Below, one piece after another: positions 8,929 through 18,383 of a stretch of 64,000 nucleotides of DNA (position 1 is its first letter; the number at the start of each line of letters is the position of its first letter). The DNA comes from Planctomycetaceae bacterium (GTDB lineage: Bacteria; Planctomycetota; Planctomycetia; Pirellulales; Pirellulaceae). A program made the translations under genes and the position numbers. The notes below the pieces were generated by a model, which was not told the DNA's origin, ran no database searches, and was given only the letters and a program-made list of their open reading frames with translations. The stretch spans positions 1 to 64,000 of the forward strand of contig JAIYDN010000100.1 in the NCBI GenBank assembly GCA_027487485.1, in the 5' to 3' direction.

Positions 8929-9300
8929 ATGAACACAATCATTATTACAACGGTGCTGCTGGCGATATCGAATGTGTTTATGCTGCTCGCCTGGTACGGC
9001 CACTTGAAGGAACTAGGGGACAAGCCTTGGTACATTGCTGCATTGATCAGTTGGGGGATCGCATTGTTCGAGTATTTGATTCAAGTTCCAGCGAATCGCA
9101 TTGGCCACACTCAGTTGTCTCTTGCTCAGCTCAAGATCATGCAAGAGGTGATCACGCTATGCGTTTTTGTTCCGTTCGTTCTTCTGTACATGCGTGAACG
9201 CCTTCGTTTGGATTTCTTATGGGCGGGCCTGTGCATGTGCGGTGCCGTCTATTTTGTTTTCCGAGGCGGCATGGGGACCGGTACGCCGACCGGGCAATAG
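8929..9300 (+). CDS. DUF486 family small DMT-like membrane protein
   Basis: 123 residues from the ATG at 8929 (a TTG at 8914 would add five residues). Four hydrophobic helices are visible: the N-terminal TIIITTVLLAISNVFMLLAW, then IAALISWGIALFEYLIQVP, VITLCVFVPFVLLYM and FLWAGLCMCGAVYFVFRG. The 'SNVFMLLAWYGHLK' and 'WGIALFEYLIQVPANRIG' blocks match the DUF486 family, a four-helix relative of small multidrug-resistance transporters; substrate unknown. A purine-rich stretch at 8902-8910 (acggaagaa) may serve as ribosome binding site. It begins 39 bp after the LptD-like gene and is probably co-transcribed with it. Confidence 0.85.
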   Translation: MNTIIITTVLLAISNVFMLLAWYGHLKELGDKPWYIAALISWGIALFEYLIQVPANRIGHTQLSLAQLKIMQEVITLCVFVPFVLLYMRERLRLDFLWAGLCMCGAVYFVFRGGMGTGTPTGQ

Positions 9301-9332
9301 GGCCTCGTTGATGAATTCTCGCCCTGCCGATG

Positions 9333-10409
9333 TTACTCGACAGCCCGTGCATATTGTACCGGTAAGATGTCTCGCAGTACTTTCGCACCCAGTTCTCGGG
9401 CTGCGTGATAGGGCCAATAAGGATCTCGCAATAGTTCGCGGCCGAGCATCACCATGTCGAGCTCGCCCGCTTGCAGCGTTTCTTCCGCTTGTTTGGGATG
9501 AGTGATAAACCAACTCGTAGTCGTAGTGATATCGGCTTCGCGGCGAATGCGTGCCGCCGATTCGATCATCATTCCCGGAGCCCACGGTATGTTCTCCCCG
9601 GGCGTTACCATGCCATGGCTAACGTCGATCATATCAAGACCTGCGGCTTTCAGCAGCTTGATAAGCTCGACCGATTCGTCCAGGGTCACGCCACCTTCCG
9701 CCCAATCTTGTACCGACAGTCTCGCAATCAGCGGAAGTCGTTCTGGCCACACCTCGCGCACTGCCGCAAATGTCTCAAGCAGAAAGCGAATTCGATTTTC
9801 GAAGCTTCCGCCATAGGTATCCGTCCGCTTGTTGGATATCGGCGAATAGAACTCGTGTGCGAGGTATCCATGAGCGAAGTGAATTTCCAAGCATTCGAAT
9901 TCAGCGGCTAATGCTCGCTTGGCCGCAAGTACGAAATCGGATTGGACGCGTGCGATATCGTCGAGCGTCATTTCCTTCGGAATTTTCTCGAGCTTCCCTC
10001 CAAAGGCCAGGGCAGACGGAGCAATCGTGTCCCAACCTCCTTGATCCTTGTCGATATGATCATTCCCGTCCCAAGGTTTGTTGGTACTGGCTTTGCGACC
10101 TGCGTGTGCAATCTGGATTCCTGCACAGGAACCGTACTGTTTCAAAAAGCGAGCGATCCTGGCGAACGGTTCCACATGGTCCTCGTAATATATCCCGCTA
10201 TCGGCGGGACTGATGCGACCATCGGGCGATACGGCGGTCGCTTCCATCACAACTAAGCCAGCACCACCGACGGCGCGTGAGCCCAGATGGACAAGATGCC
10301 ATTCGTTTGGATATCCGTCCTTAGAAGAATACTGGCACATGGGCGAAACAGCGATCCGGTTTCGGAAGGTGATGTCTTTGATTCTGAGCGGTTCAAATAG
10401 CTTGATCAT
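9333..10409 (-). CDS. NADH:flavin oxidoreductase, old yellow enzyme of YqjM type
   Basis: 358 residues from the ATG at 10409 (MIKLFEPLRIKDITFRNRI), the normal family start; the longer reading to 10487 adds an unlikely leader. It is an FMN-dependent TIM barrel that reduces activated C=C bonds with NAD(P)H. Cys25 in SPMCQYSSKDG is the YqjM-subclass residue that tunes FMN. The block IHFAHGYLAHEFYSPISNKR with TDTYGGSFENR is the conserved family signature, and the C-terminal MLGRELLRDPYWP segment is typical. It is encoded 102 bp downstream of an MDR quinone oxidoreductase on the same strand; both could detoxify electrophilic enones. Physiological substrate unknown. Confidence 0.92.
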   Translation of the reverse strand: MIKLFEPLRIKDITFRNRIAVSPMCQYSSKDGYPNEWHLVHLGSRAVGGAGLVVMEATAVSPDGRISPADSGIYYEDHVEPFARIARFLKQYGSCAGIQIAHAGRKASTNKPWDGNDHIDKDQGGWDTIAPSALAFGGKLEKIPKEMTLDDIARVQSDFVLAAKRALAAEFECLEIHFAHGYLAHEFYSPISNKRTDTYGGSFENRIRFLLETFAAVREVWPERLPLIARLSVQDWAEGGVTLDESVELIKLLKAAGLDMIDVSHGMVTPGENIPWAPGMMIESAARIRREADITTTTSWFITHPKQAEETLQAGELDMVMLGRELLRDPYWPYHAARELGAKVLRDILPVQYARAVE

Positions 10410-10511
10410 GAGATCGCAGTGAATTACTTGTGGAGAAAGGATTGAAGTTGAAATCAAATTGCTGTTACCAAGGTTGCTTGGCAGCAATGAAGGTTATAGC
10501 TTCGATGAAGG

Positions 10512-11540
10512 TTAAGGAGTCTTCGAAGAAAACGAGTCTTTTTCATGCGCATGATTCAGAACTACTTTTCCGTGATCGACTCCGGCTTCGATTCGGCGGT
10601 GTGCTTCCGCTGCTTGTTCAAAGGGAAAGCTGCTGTCGATTGTCACTTGAAGTTTACCGATCTCGTGAAGTCGAATAAGTTCACGCAGGTCGTCGGCAGA
10701 GGGAGTCGCCAGCATGATTTGTCCTGACTTCGAAAGCGGCCAAGTCAAGATTGTCATCAGCAAGCCCTTGATGCTTGGTTCGGTGGATACAAAGTGGCCA
10801 CCTTCTTTTAAAACCTTGCATGCTTCGAGATAATGAGCTTTACCGGCCACATCAAAGATCAGATCCCAGCGCTCATCGGATTTAAGGAAATCTTCTTTTT
10901 CGTAATCATAAAAGTGGTCAGCACCGAGCGACAGGCAGAACTCGCGATTTCGCCCGCTCGCGACCGCGTCGACATGGCAACCATAGGATTTCGCGATTTG
11001 CACCGCGAACATTCCGACTCCCCCGCTCGCTCCGTTGACCAATACGGATTGACCGCTTTTGATTTTCCCATGGTCGCGAAGTGACTGAAGAGCCGTGGTG
11101 CCGGCAAGTGGAATCGCTGCCGCTTCCTGCATGGACATGGAGTCGGGAATCTTGGCTGCTGCGGAGACAGCACAAACAGAGTAGTCGGCCAATGCTCCGC
11201 CTCGAGTATGGTCGAGGAACGCCATTACGCGGTCACCCACCATGAAGGAACTTTCGCTATCGGCATCGACCACCATTCCCGCTACGTCGTAACCGGGTAC
11301 TCTGGGGAATCCAAAAGGGATCAATCCCTTCATGTCCCCGCGGCGCAGTCGATAATCGACAGGATTCACGCTGGAGGCGAACACCTGGATCATGAGTTGG
11401 CCCGGCAGTCGATGAGGGACGGCGCGATCGCCAACATGCAGAACGTCTGCGTCTCCATACTGATCGTACTGAACGGCCCGCATAGTGAGTCCACAAGGCT
11501 GGGCGTAGGTGCGATCGGTTTCTAGGGTGTTAGGATTCAT
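10512..11540 (-). CDS. Zinc-independent MDR, quinone oxidoreductase-like
   Basis: 342 residues from the ATG at 11540. A later ATG at 11483 (MRAVQYDQYG) is an alternative and looks like the classical first strand of the family. The fold is GroES-like (residues ~20-135, with VPGYDVAGMVVDAD and GDRVMAF) followed by a Rossmann domain with GASGGVGMFAVQIAK. Zinc-binding cysteines are absent, as in NADPH:quinone reductases and enone reductases. It sits upstream of the OYE gene on the same strand, suggesting a shared response to quinones or enones. No regulator is adjacent. Confidence 0.88.
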   Translation of the reverse strand: MNPNTLETDRTYAQPCGLTMRAVQYDQYGDADVLHVGDRAVPHRLPGQLMIQVFASSVNPVDYRLRRGDMKGLIPFGFPRVPGYDVAGMVVDADSESSFMVGDRVMAFLDHTRGGALADYSVCAVSAAAKIPDSMSMQEAAAIPLAGTTALQSLRDHGKIKSGQSVLVNGASGGVGMFAVQIAKSYGCHVDAVASGRNREFCLSLGADHFYDYEKEDFLKSDERWDLIFDVAGKAHYLEACKVLKEGGHFVSTEPSIKGLLMTILTWPLSKSGQIMLATPSADDLRELIRLHEIGKLQVTIDSSFPFEQAAEAHRRIEAGVDHGKVVLNHAHEKDSFSSKTP

Positions 11541-11871
11541 GTTCAGACGCTTTTCGGGGGAATAGTGTGTTTCGACCATTTGATCTGCTTTGCTTGGATG
11601 CAAAAGGATCGTTATGCAGGCAACGCTCAACGAACACTGGTCATTGTGATGTCCGAAAACGAAAAAAGCCGACGCGGTTCCAACCATAAGGTCGTTACTG
11701 CATCGGCTTGCATTACAACGCGTCTCCTGCTGGTATCAGGTTACGCTTCGTTTTGGTCTACCGTCAAGGTTTGAGTGTCGCGAACGCTGACGCTCGATAC
11801 AACAGTAGCATCGTCGGCGTTTTAGGCAAGGCATCGTTGCTATCGTTAAGCGATTCATGAAGCGACGATGT
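11541..11871. other. Intergenic region, 331 bp
   Basis: No convincing coding sequence. It contains the terminator-like hairpin at 11662-11709. A looser inverted repeat lies near 11830-11870 (catcgttgct / agcgacgatg, with an inner atcg/cgat), of uncertain meaning. The upstream signals of the MDR gene should lie at its left end. Confidence 0.6.
11662..11709 (-). terminator. Probable intrinsic terminator for the gene at 11872-13227
   Basis: AAGCCGACGC at 11666-11675 pairs with GCATCGGCTT at 11700-11709 (10 bp with one G-T) across a 24-nt loop. On the minus strand the stem is followed by six T (11667-11662). The long loop makes it less canonical. Confidence 0.6.
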
Positions 11872-13227
11872 TTAGTAACGTCCTCGACTGATTGTTGGTG
11901 CGGCGGCATTGTTAACGGCGGGTACCGCTGCATTGGGGCTTCGAGCTTGGGGAGGCTGACTCAGTTGCGTCGATGCCGCTCCCTTGTGTTCCAGTAACAA
12001 AATCGCGTCAGTTCGTGAGCCGGTGGTGACCGGCAGGATACGATTCAGTCCGAATAGGGTCGGCGGACTACCGCTGATCAGGGTGTTGTTGACTTGAGGC
12101 GCAGGTGCGGCAACAACCCCGCAAGACAAAAGCAGGATCTGATCGGCTGGCCACCGAAATCTCTCATGTAAACGCCAAGAGACTACCTGAGGCACTTCGA
12201 TTTGCACAGACTGAGGAGCCCCAAAAGGGTTTGGCAAATCGATGGCAACGTTGTTAAGACGTTCCACTTGATCGATGTCACACTTCAACATCAGGTCAAC
12301 CGTTCGACCATCTAAGCTCATGAGCGGGCTGAGCTGAAGCTTGTACCCCTCCTTAATTTCGTCCGAAAACGGAACGTAGGGAGGCCAAGCCGCTGTTGTG
12401 TTTTGCTGATACTCTTTCAAAAAGTTTCGCGATCGCAATTGCTCGAGCGGCTGAAGCTGCCCATTGACCATCGGAATATCAACCGATTGCATTTCCCGAA
12501 CATCGACTCGGTCGCGAAGCTGAGACATGAAAATGGCTCCGTTCTCTTTCGACATCAACCAAGCTTGCACACCTGGTGTTTGAGCCGCCGCGGATCGCAT
12601 CAAGCTTGCCGATTTGTTCCGCCAATTTGGGTTTCCGATCGTAATCAAGCGAAGGCCATAAACCTGTGGTTCCGTCAGTCCGTTGACAAATCGTTCATAG
12701 ACTTGCGCCACCGTCTTTTGCATGGCTGCGTTGTGATAGACTCGCAGCGTGTTGCGATCCGCATTTAAGATCCCCATGGGTTCGTTGAACCAAACGTCGC
12801 TGCCTGTCTCGCGAATGATCCAGTCGATAATCGCCTGCTGAGGTCGTTCAACCGTCTTTTGATTCTGAGTGTACGGGCGAATATCATATTCGACCCAATG
12901 TTGGCCGTTGGCTGTTGGTAGGTCGAACTTGCCAACAGACTTTGGCATGTTCACGGAAGTTGAATTGGCGGCTCCTGAATTTTCAATCGAAGGTATCGAG
13001 GGGTTTGCTAGGTTGGTTGCATTTGGACCAGGACCAGGCATGGATGATGCGGTCGGCTGGGGACTGGACGAGGTGCTTGGAAGAGGTCCTGCACTGACTG
13101 GCACTGGCCCAGTCGTGGGGGCTAGACCGTTCGCTGGCACTTGCCCAAACAGATTCTGAGAACCGAAAAACATCGCAAAAAAAACGGACGTACGGAAGCC
13201 CGTGTTTTGGAGAATGTGTAGGCACAT
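11872..13227 (-). CDS. Secreted protein, possibly with secretin-like domains
   Basis: 451 residues. An N-terminal signal-like segment (~10-28, ending FGQ) is followed by a Pro/Ser/Ala/Asn-rich low-complexity stretch (~30-75). The core begins YDIRPYT and includes QAIIDWIIRETGSDVWF, which resembles N0-type secretin or TonB short N-terminal domains. A later region (VDLMLKCDIDQVERLN, VPQVVSWRLHERFRWPADQILLLSCG) has the flavour of the secretin beta domain, but no full secretin gate is evident. The C-terminus is again low complexity. It is probably periplasmic or outer-membrane associated; no firm family. A terminator-like hairpin lies ~160 bp downstream. Confidence 0.75.
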   Translation of the reverse strand: MCLHILQNTGFRTSVFFAMFFGSQNLFGQVPANGLAPTTGPVPVSAGPLPSTSSSPQPTASSMPGPGPNATNLANPSIPSIENSGAANSTSVNMPKSVGKFDLPTANGQHWVEYDIRPYTQNQKTVERPQQAIIDWIIRETGSDVWFNEPMGILNADRNTLRVYHNAAMQKTVAQVYERFVNGLTEPQVYGLRLITIGNPNWRNKSASLMRSAAAQTPGVQAWLMSKENGAIFMSQLRDRVDVREMQSVDIPMVNGQLQPLEQLRSRNFLKEYQQNTTAAWPPYVPFSDEIKEGYKLQLSPLMSLDGRTVDLMLKCDIDQVERLNNVAIDLPNPFGAPQSVQIEVPQVVSWRLHERFRWPADQILLLSCGVVAAPAPQVNNTLISGSPPTLFGLNRILPVTTGSRTDAILLLEHKGAASTQLSQPPQARSPNAAVPAVNNAAAPTISRGRY

Positions 13228-13338
13228 GGCTCGTTGCTCTTCTGATCTCGATGCAAACGGGACTGGGAAACTCGATTAATCAGTCAGAGATAGAAGATAT
13301 AGCGATTGGAGCCAATCCCAATCGCCACAGAAAGAACG

Positions 13339-14826
13339 TTACGCTAGCAATTCCCGAATGACTTGCTGATGTTCTACACCCGTGAGACGTTGCTCAAGTC
13401 CTTGGAATGGAAAGATGAACTTTTCGTGGTCGATGCCCATACAATGAAGGATTGTGGCATTCAAATCGTTCACGTGAACAGGTTTCTCAAGAATGTTGTA
13501 GCTGAAGTCGTCGGTTACGCCATATTCTACACCGCCACGGATTCCGCCTCCTGCCATCCACATGGTAAAGCATTTGGGATGATGGTCGCGTCCGTAGTTG
13601 TCCTTGGTGAGTCCGCCTTGGCAATAGACGGTTCGTCCAAATTCGCCTCCCCAAACGACAAGGGTCGAATCGAGCAGGCCCTTTTGCTTAAGATCTTGAA
13701 TCAGAGCGCTGCAAGCTTGGTCGACGTCTCGACATTGGGCAGGCAGATCGTTGGCGATGTTCCCATGCTGGTCCCATCCGCGATGCAGAATTTGAACGAC
13801 TCGAACGCCTCGTTCCACCATCCTTCGGGCTAAGATCGCGCTTGCTGCAAACGTACCGGGGACACTCGCTTCTGGGCCGTACATTTCCAGGACGTTGCTT
13901 GGCTCTTCGGTCAAGCTCACGAGTTCCGGAACGCTGGTTTGCATCCGAAATGCCATTTCATACTGGGCAATTCGTGTTTGGATTTCTGGGTCGTGAAGTT
14001 GGGCGAAGCGTTCCTGATTCATTTTGTCGAGAGCGTCCAACATGGCTCGTCGATCGGCTGAGGAAACTCCGTCGGGGTTCGGAAGATACAGCACGGGATC
14101 GCCCCCAGTTCGAAGGGCAACGCCTGCATATCGTGTCGGTAGGTAGCCACTGGACCACATGCGCGTGAACAATGCTTGGGCGGGGGCCTTGGCCGACCAA
14201 GTGGGGGTCATTACGACGAAGGCCGGCAGATTATCGCTTTCGCTACCCAAGCCGTATGCCAACCAGGAACCCAAGCTTGCTTTGCCAGGTACTTCATTTC
14301 CTGTCATGACGAAGGTGCAAGCAGGGTCATGGTTGATGGCGTTTGTGTGAACCGACTTGATGACAGCAAGTTCGTCAACAACTTTTGCTGTTTGCGGTAA
14401 AAGTTCGCTCACCCAACGGCCACACGCTCCATGCTGGTTGAATTGAAACTTGCTTGGAGCGACCGGCAGCCGGGCTTGTCCGCTAGTCATGGTCGTGATT
14501 CGCTGCCCCTGGCGGATGGAGTCAGGTAGATCCTTGTCGAACTGGTCCTTGAGGCTTGCTTTGTAGTCCCATGTATCGATCTGCGACGGGCCGCCGTTCA
14601 TATGCAGATAAATGATGGACTTCGCCTTGGGAGCGAAATGCGGAAGTCCAGGCAGCGGGGGATGAACCCTTGCCATGGACGCATCAGTATTCGCCAACAC
14701 AGATCCGGTTGAACCAAGGCCGCCGGCTAACGACGCTAATGCGACGCCACCCATTCGGATTCCGGAGTTACCGAAAAACTGGCGACGCGTCTGTAACAAT
14801 TGGTGTTCGAAAAGCGGGTCGCGCAC
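13339..14826 (-). CDS. DUF1501 protein, Tat-exported sulfatase-like
   Basis: 495 residues. The N-terminus has a twin-arginine motif ([10 protein letters not shown]) before a small-residue hydrophobic stretch, indicating Tat export. The body shows DUF1501 hallmarks: [57 protein letters not shown] and [16 protein letters not shown], followed by [17 protein letters not shown]. The family shares the alkaline-phosphatase/sulfatase fold and is hugely expanded in planctomycetes; substrate unknown. Usually a DUF1549/DUF1553 cytochrome-like gene accompanies it, but here it follows a DUF3299 gene by 57 bp on the same strand. Confidence 0.93.
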   Translation of the reverse strand: MRDPLFEHQLLQTRRQFFGNSGIRMGGVALASLAGGLGSTGSVLANTDASMARVHPPLPGLPHFAPKAKSIIYLHMNGGPSQIDTWDYKASLKDQFDKDLPDSIRQGQRITTMTSGQARLPVAPSKFQFNQHGACGRWVSELLPQTAKVVDELAVIKSVHTNAINHDPACTFVMTGNEVPGKASLGSWLAYGLGSESDNLPAFVVMTPTWSAKAPAQALFTRMWSSGYLPTRYAGVALRTGGDPVLYLPNPDGVSSADRRAMLDALDKMNQERFAQLHDPEIQTRIAQYEMAFRMQTSVPELVSLTEEPSNVLEMYGPEASVPGTFAASAILARRMVERGVRVVQILHRGWDQHGNIANDLPAQCRDVDQACSALIQDLKQKGLLDSTLVVWGGEFGRTVYCQGGLTKDNYGRDHHPKCFTMWMAGGGIRGGVEYGVTDDFSYNILEKPVHVNDLNATILHCMGIDHEKFIFPFQGLEQRLTGVEHQQVIRELLA

Positions 14827-14883
14827 GGCAGTCTCGGTCGGAGAGGAGGAAAGAATTAGCTTGTCAGCTGCAGGTACCGAATG

Positions 14884-15573
14884 CTACTGAAAATGTTCGG
14901 CTTCCAGTTGGTAATAAACACCCTTTAGACCTTCGATCGGCTTCAGGTAAGGGGTCACATCCAAGACGCCTGCCATTGAAAACTGTCGAAATGATTTGGA
15001 GGCAAATTTGTCCGCCACCAACCGCACTTCGATCATGTGAGTCAGCGGTGGTTGCGTTCCGAAACAGCAGGTACCAAGATCGGGAACGAGAACAAAAGTC
15101 TTGGCAGAATTGCTCGAAATCGAGGTGGGATGAATGTAACCTTTCAGAAACACTTTTTTGCCATTGAGAGCAATTGCTTGTTCGGTAGGAACATCCGGGG
15201 CGCCTGTTGGGCTGGTCAGCCAGGAAAACTGGATACGTTCATAACCTTCTGGGACTTCCGTGTAATAGATGTAGGTATGCCGGATTGGAGCGGCCACGCA
15301 CATCAAGCCGCCTAAAAATAGCCCTAGGCTGGCGGGGACTTTTCCCATCAATTCGGTGGGGTATTTTCGGAAAGAGCGAAATGCCAGCAGCGAGAAAATC
15401 AGGCCGCACGCAGGCAGAAACAGTAGCATCGGGCTCATCCACGCCATCAGCCCGAACAGCCCAAACACAAGTCCCAAAACCGCCGCCCGGCTCATCGAGC
15501 GATAATCCAGTTCAGTCTCGTCTTGGACAATCGATTCCGAGCTGATCGGGGATTCAAGAGTGGCTTGTGTCAT
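14884..15573 (-). CDS. DUF3299-like membrane protein
   Basis: 229 residues. Two or three hydrophobic helices (~29-70 in two close segments, ~83-98) are followed by a soluble domain. The block ALNGKKVFLKGYIHP with FVLVPDLGTCCFGTQPPLTHMIEV is the DUF3299 signature, including the CC pair and downstream Gly. The N-terminal helical part resembles DUF4190-type membrane modules. The domain is thought to be periplasmic; function unknown. It lies 35 bp downstream of the CxxC/HEAT-like gene and 57 bp upstream of the DUF1501 gene, so the three probably form one transcription unit. Confidence 0.8.
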   Translation of the reverse strand: MTQATLESPISSESIVQDETELDYRSMSRAAVLGLVFGLFGLMAWMSPMLLFLPACGLIFSLLAFRSFRKYPTELMGKVPASLGLFLGGLMCVAAPIRHTYIYYTEVPEGYERIQFSWLTSPTGAPDVPTEQAIALNGKKVFLKGYIHPTSISSNSAKTFVLVPDLGTCCFGTQPPLTHMIEVRLVADKFASKSFRQFSMAGVLDVTPYLKPIEGLKGVYYQLEAEHFQ

Positions 15574-15608
15574 TTCGATTTGTGGGGACGGTTAGAAGCT
15601 TGAGGGGG

Positions 15609-17147
15609 CTATTTGCGATATACTGCCAGCGCGTATCGTAGGGAAAAACTACCGCTGGTTGCCATGGTCCACATGACAAGCACCATAGTAATCGACGACA
15701 ACGACAATACGACCATTGGGAGCCAAGGGTTCACAATTCCAGCTGACTCCAAAGCGGCACCATCGATCCATCCGTTATCGCAAACAACCGTCGTCCCGGC
15801 AGAGAATCGGTTGTCGTCCTGCTGGTTTACGGCGGCAACAGGGGTGTCACCCAAATAAGCAATTCTTGTTTCGCGTCGCAAGCGTTCCATTACGATCGCT
15901 CGCTCTGTCTTTGGTTTGGCGGGAATGAACGATGTTTCCCCTTTTTTGGTGGGGGCCGGGGTTGGGATCGGGAAGAAGGTTTTGGCGCGTTTCACAGCCG
16001 CCGGGTCGATTTCTTCCAGCTTTTTGAGCTTCTCTTGAGCTTCAGGCAACGGGCAAGCTCGGACGTAATTAACAACGGGCATTCGAACCCAATTGTTTTC
16101 GTCGGTCGCGTTTTCAAACAGATCGCACAGTTTGTCCAGTTGCGACCAATCTCCCCATCGAGCCAAATCGGGAATGACCAAATCTGCCAGATCAGGTCGC
16201 TCGAGCAGGCTGTGCATCGCTTTGGTGATCGATTCTTTTGGTATAGCAACACCTTCGGTTCCGAGCACTCGAAGGGCGGTTACTGCGGAATAGATCTCCG
16301 CATACTGAGTTTTGTTGTTGCGAAAGAAACGCTCTTCGATGAGTGGTAAACCGCTTTCGCCCCGCAGGGCCAGAAACGCGGCGATCAAGGCATCTAAGCC
16401 AGCGCGGTCATCCGGATTGCTGCTAGTGATCATCGTTTCGAATAGTTCAGCATCCTCTTCTTTGCCGCAGATGCCGAGCATCGTGAAGTAAAGTCGTTTT
16501 CGGTCAGGCGATCGGGAAGTGTCTTGAACCCAGCTCAGAAGCTGCTCGCGGTTCATGCGATCCTTGAGCTTGACCACATCCGAATAAGGAGCCAATGCAA
16601 ATTCATCGTAACAGTCGCGAGCGAGCAAGGAGTCAGGGTGTTCGAAATACTTCTGGTAGAAATCAAGGCGATCGACAGGGTCCTCCGGCAGTGACTTGAT
16701 TTTGACAATGTACTCTTCCGCTTCCTCCGACAGGGGCAACGGAGAGGACCATACCAATTCCTTAGGGTCGACGCCCATCAGAAGAAATCGTTTGTTCGAT
16801 TTGCCCGGCCCAAAGTAGGTGGCCTGGATGGCTTGTTCCGGCTTGAGCAAGGTATCGCCCGAGAGGATTTTGTTGATTTGGAACGAGGCCAATCCGTCGA
16901 TGTCGGCTCGCTCGTCGGAAATCAGCTTGCCGATTGCAACCACGTCCATGGTCTGGATTTCTTGCCGCAATGTTTGCGATGCCGCCGTGCAAAACGGGCA
17001 AAAAGCGTGGTCGGCACGTCCAACAGCCGTGAAGCTGGTTAGCAGGGCCACGGCAGCAATTGCCGTTGATGGAAGACGCATCGCAGCGTTTCGCACTGCA
17101 TTCCGAACAATCGTTAATCCAGGCACAAATCGTTTTATCATTATCAA
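15609..17147 (-). CDS. Secreted/membrane protein with CxxC motif and HEAT-like helices
   Basis: 512 residues. A signal peptide (~20-45, ending GRA) precedes DHAFCPFCTAASQTL, a CxxC that could be redox-active or metal-binding. Residues ~60-140 look like a beta domain (VVAIGKLISDERADIDGLASFQINKIL). Residues ~150-400 are repeated alpha-helical pairs in the manner of HEAT repeats. A C-terminal TM helix (~475-495, WLPMVVLSLSSITMVLVMW) anchors it, with a short basic tail. No named family is recognised. It is first of three same-strand genes and divergent from lipA, sharing the 17148-17356 region. Confidence 0.8.
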   Translation of the reverse strand: MIMIKRFVPGLTIVRNAVRNAAMRLPSTAIAAVALLTSFTAVGRADHAFCPFCTAASQTLRQEIQTMDVVAIGKLISDERADIDGLASFQINKILSGDTLLKPEQAIQATYFGPGKSNKRFLLMGVDPKELVWSSPLPLSEEAEEYIVKIKSLPEDPVDRLDFYQKYFEHPDSLLARDCYDEFALAPYSDVVKLKDRMNREQLLSWVQDTSRSPDRKRLYFTMLGICGKEEDAELFETMITSSNPDDRAGLDALIAAFLALRGESGLPLIEERFFRNNKTQYAEIYSAVTALRVLGTEGVAIPKESITKAMHSLLERPDLADLVIPDLARWGDWSQLDKLCDLFENATDENNWVRMPVVNYVRACPLPEAQEKLKKLEEIDPAAVKRAKTFFPIPTPAPTKKGETSFIPAKPKTERAIVMERLRRETRIAYLGDTPVAAVNQQDDNRFSAGTTVVCDNGWIDGAALESAGIVNPWLPMVVLSLSSITMVLVMWTMATSGSFSLRYALAVYRK

Positions 17148-17356
17148 ACCAACCTCGAGAGAATTCCTAAAGTCTTCTCAGACATCACTCAGCCCCTTAA
17201 TGTACGTCATTTCCCTGCCACCGGACCAGACTGCCCTAGAGATTTTTCCAGATCATTTGAGCCGACCTCCGTTATCACCGACTGTTAAAATACTGGGAAT
17301 TGGCTACAGTTCGTGGTATTCGAGTTTGTTGATTATTCTTCTAGTTGCTGGCAAAA

Positions 17357-18313
17357 ATGCAGTTACCCATCCTGAATGTCCTGTCACCTGACCTGGCCTC
17401 GGCCGCTTCGAGCGATGACTCGGTTGAAAAAATGTCCTGTGGAAGTGCTGCTCCCACTTTCGAGCCTAGCCGGCGTCTACCACCTTGGCTCAAGCGAGAA
17501 GTCCCCAAGGGGAACGCGAACCACTTCACTTCCGAATTGCTTTCCGAGCTAAAGCTGGAAACGGTGTGTGAAAATGCAAAATGCCCCAATCGCATGGAGT
17601 GTTATTCGCAAAAAACCGCGACATTCATGATTCTTGGCAACGTGTGCACTCGGCCCTGCGGATTCTGCGCGGTGTCCCGAGGAAAGCCGGAAGCATTGGA
17701 GATGGATGAACCGGATCGAGTTGCAGAGGCGGCTCTTCGGCTTGGCCTGAAGCATGTCGTTATTACCTCGGTCACGCGAGATGACTTACCGGACGGTGGC
17801 GGCGAACATTTCTATCAGTGTGTGATCGCAGTCCGTCAGAAAACTGGGGCGGCAGTCGAAGTCCTCACGCCAGACTTTATTCGGCACAAGCATGGATTAG
17901 ATCGCGTGATTGATTCGGCTCCCGAAGTCTTCAATCACAACATGGAAACCGTTCCAAGACTGTACCGCAAAGTGCGAGGTCCCAAAAGCGAGTACCGATG
18001 GACTCTGGAACTGCTCAAGCATGTCAAGGATCGCAATCCAGCCATCAAAACGAAATCGGGTCTGATGCTGGGGCTAGGTGAAACGCGTGATGAGTTGCTC
18101 GAGTGCTTGGCCGACCTGCGAACTTACGATTGCGATTTCTTGACCCTTGGCCAATATCTGCAACCCGGCCCCAAATATTTGCCGGTCGTTCGCTATGTTC
18201 CACCGGATGAATTCGAAGAGTTGCGGCTTTTCGCAAAATCGATGGGCTTCAAGAAAGTTGCATCGGGACCTTTCGTCCGAAGCTCCTACCACGCGCGTGA
18301 AATGGCCGACTGA
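17357..18313 (+). CDS. lipA: Lipoyl synthase
   Basis: 318 residues from the ATG at 17357 (a TTG at 17345 would add four). A radical-SAM enzyme that inserts two sulfurs into octanoyl-lipoyl domains of 2-oxoacid dehydrogenases and GcvH. Both iron-sulfur sites are present: the auxiliary cluster ligands Cys71, Cys76 and Cys82 (VCENAKCPNRMEC) and the radical-SAM CxxxCxxC Cys97, Cys101 and Cys104 (CTRPCGFC). The C-terminal RSSYHA gives the serine ligand of the auxiliary cluster. Length is normal. lipB is not adjacent. It is divergent from the CxxC/HEAT-like gene. Confidence 0.97.
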   Translation: MQLPILNVLSPDLASAASSDDSVEKMSCGSAAPTFEPSRRLPPWLKREVPKGNANHFTSELLSELKLETVCENAKCPNRMECYSQKTATFMILGNVCTRPCGFCAVSRGKPEALEMDEPDRVAEAALRLGLKHVVITSVTRDDLPDGGGEHFYQCVIAVRQKTGAAVEVLTPDFIRHKHGLDRVIDSAPEVFNHNMETVPRLYRKVRGPKSEYRWTLELLKHVKDRNPAIKTKSGLMLGLGETRDELLECLADLRTYDCDFLTLGQYLQPGPKYLPVVRYVPPDEFEELRLFAKSMGFKKVASGPFVRSSYHAREMAD

Positions 18314-18383
18314 CCGGTCGCGTCTGCTGGCGATGATGAGTTTCCTGCCTCCAGTTTCCTGCTGAACGAACGAAGATAACTCG

